Shown in pieces: positions 6,586-7,016 of a stretch of 7,016 bases of DNA. Source of the DNA: Burkholderiales bacterium. GTDB taxonomy: Bacteria; Pseudomonadota; Gammaproteobacteria; Burkholderiales; Burkholderiaceae_C. Location: the NCBI GenBank assembly GCA_025354615.1, contig JANXMO010000462.1, forward strand, positions 1-7,016. Direction: 5' to 3'. Numbering within the stretch: the stretch's first letter is position 1; each line of letters starts with the position of its first letter. The notes beneath the pieces are model-generated. The model was not told the origin of the DNA. It worked only from the letters and a program-made list of their open reading frames with translations, and searched no databases. The translations under genes were made by a program, and so were the position numbers.

Positions 6586-7016
6586 CACCACTGGCGCAGC
6601 GGTATGCCGTTGAGGCCGATGCGCTCGCTATGGCTGTAGACATCGTAAACATCGGCGCCGGCGCTGGGCGCGTTGGCCTCCGAGGCATAGCTGCGCAAGC
6701 CCCAGGTTTTGTCAGCTGGCAGCGATGCGTCAGCGGCAAACGGGTCGCGCGGGATGCGCCGCAGCCAGCGTACCGGCGCAGATGAAGCCCCGCTCGCCGC
6801 GGCCGGCGGCCCCAGCAGCGCCTGCAGGTTGGGCGGATATGGCGGAGCGCCGGCGCCCAAGCCGGCGTTTTCACGCGCCCGGCGGTAGTCGTCGATCGCA
6901 TCGCGAATGTCCCACAGCGCGCGCTTGAGTTCGCGCTCTTTGTCGCGCTGCACCACGAGTTCCGCCAGCGGCATGGCCATCGCGGCCAGCAGGCCCATGA
7001 TGACCAGCACGACCAA
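6585..7016 (-). CDS. Pseudopilin, N-terminus cut by window edge (partial)
   Basis: The frame is open to position 7016 and the visible 143 residues begin inside the hydrophobic helix (LVVLVIMGLLAAMAMPLAEL), so the leader and cleavage site lie outside the window. The helix is followed by charged RDKERELKRALWDIRDAIDDY (24-44), an Ala/Pro/Gly-rich loop (50-82) and WLRRIPRDPF (84-93), then TWGLRSYASE (104-113) and the C-terminal VYDVYSHS, then GLNGIPLRQW. The helix, the DxP turn and the C-terminal motif place it with GspG-like pseudopilins, and it resembles the gene that follows. The TTG at the edge is an ordinary Leu codon, not a start. It is the first gene of the run visible here; others may precede it. 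Confidence 0.85.
   Translation of the reverse strand: MVVLVIMGLLAAMAMPLAELVVQRDKERELKRALWDIRDAIDDYRRARENAGLGAGAPPYPPNLQALLGPPAAASGASSAPVRWLRRIPRDPFAADASLPADKTWGLRSYASEANAPSAGADVYDVYSHSERIGLNGIPLRQW

Overview
This is a GC-rich window that looks like a Betaproteobacterium, most likely Burkholderiales. That placement is inferred from codon use and protein style, not from a marker gene. All supported genes lie on the minus strand, so transcription runs from high to low coordinates. Gene order is therefore described from position 7016 towards position 1.

Positions 7016 to 1160 hold one tightly packed operon-like run of eight genes for a type II secretion-like / type IV filament machine. In transcription order they are: a pseudopilin cut by the window edge; a GspG-like pseudopilin; an unusual pseudopilin lacking Glu5; a canonical GspG major pseudopilin; the inner-membrane platform protein GspF; the ATPase GspE; a soluble protein in the place where PilM or cytoplasmic GspL would be expected; and a single-pass membrane protein that looks like PilN or GspM. 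Most junctions are stop/start overlaps (1, 4 or 14 nt) or gaps under 25 nt, which implies translational coupling. Together they would form the core of a pseudopilus engine: GspE hydrolyses ATP, GspF transduces the motion, the PilM/PilN-like pair links the ATPase to the periplasm, and the pseudopilins are assembled. No secretin (GspD), GspC, PilO, PilP or prepilin peptidase gene is in the window. A secretin could lie beyond position 7016.

Positions 1159 to 946 are non-coding and carry a candidate promoter. From 945 to position 1, and running off the window, lies the N-terminal part of a soluble protein built of tandem poly-HAMP repeats of 92 residues. This is the architecture of group III (Nik1/Os-1-like) hybrid histidine kinases and their bacterial relatives. 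The kinase domains would be outside the window.

No rRNA, tRNA, CRISPR array, insertion sequence or integrase was seen. The most notable points are the hybrid T2SS/T4P composition and order of the operon, the Glu5-less pseudopilin, the shared C-terminal motif of two pseudopilin paralogues, and the poly-HAMP array.
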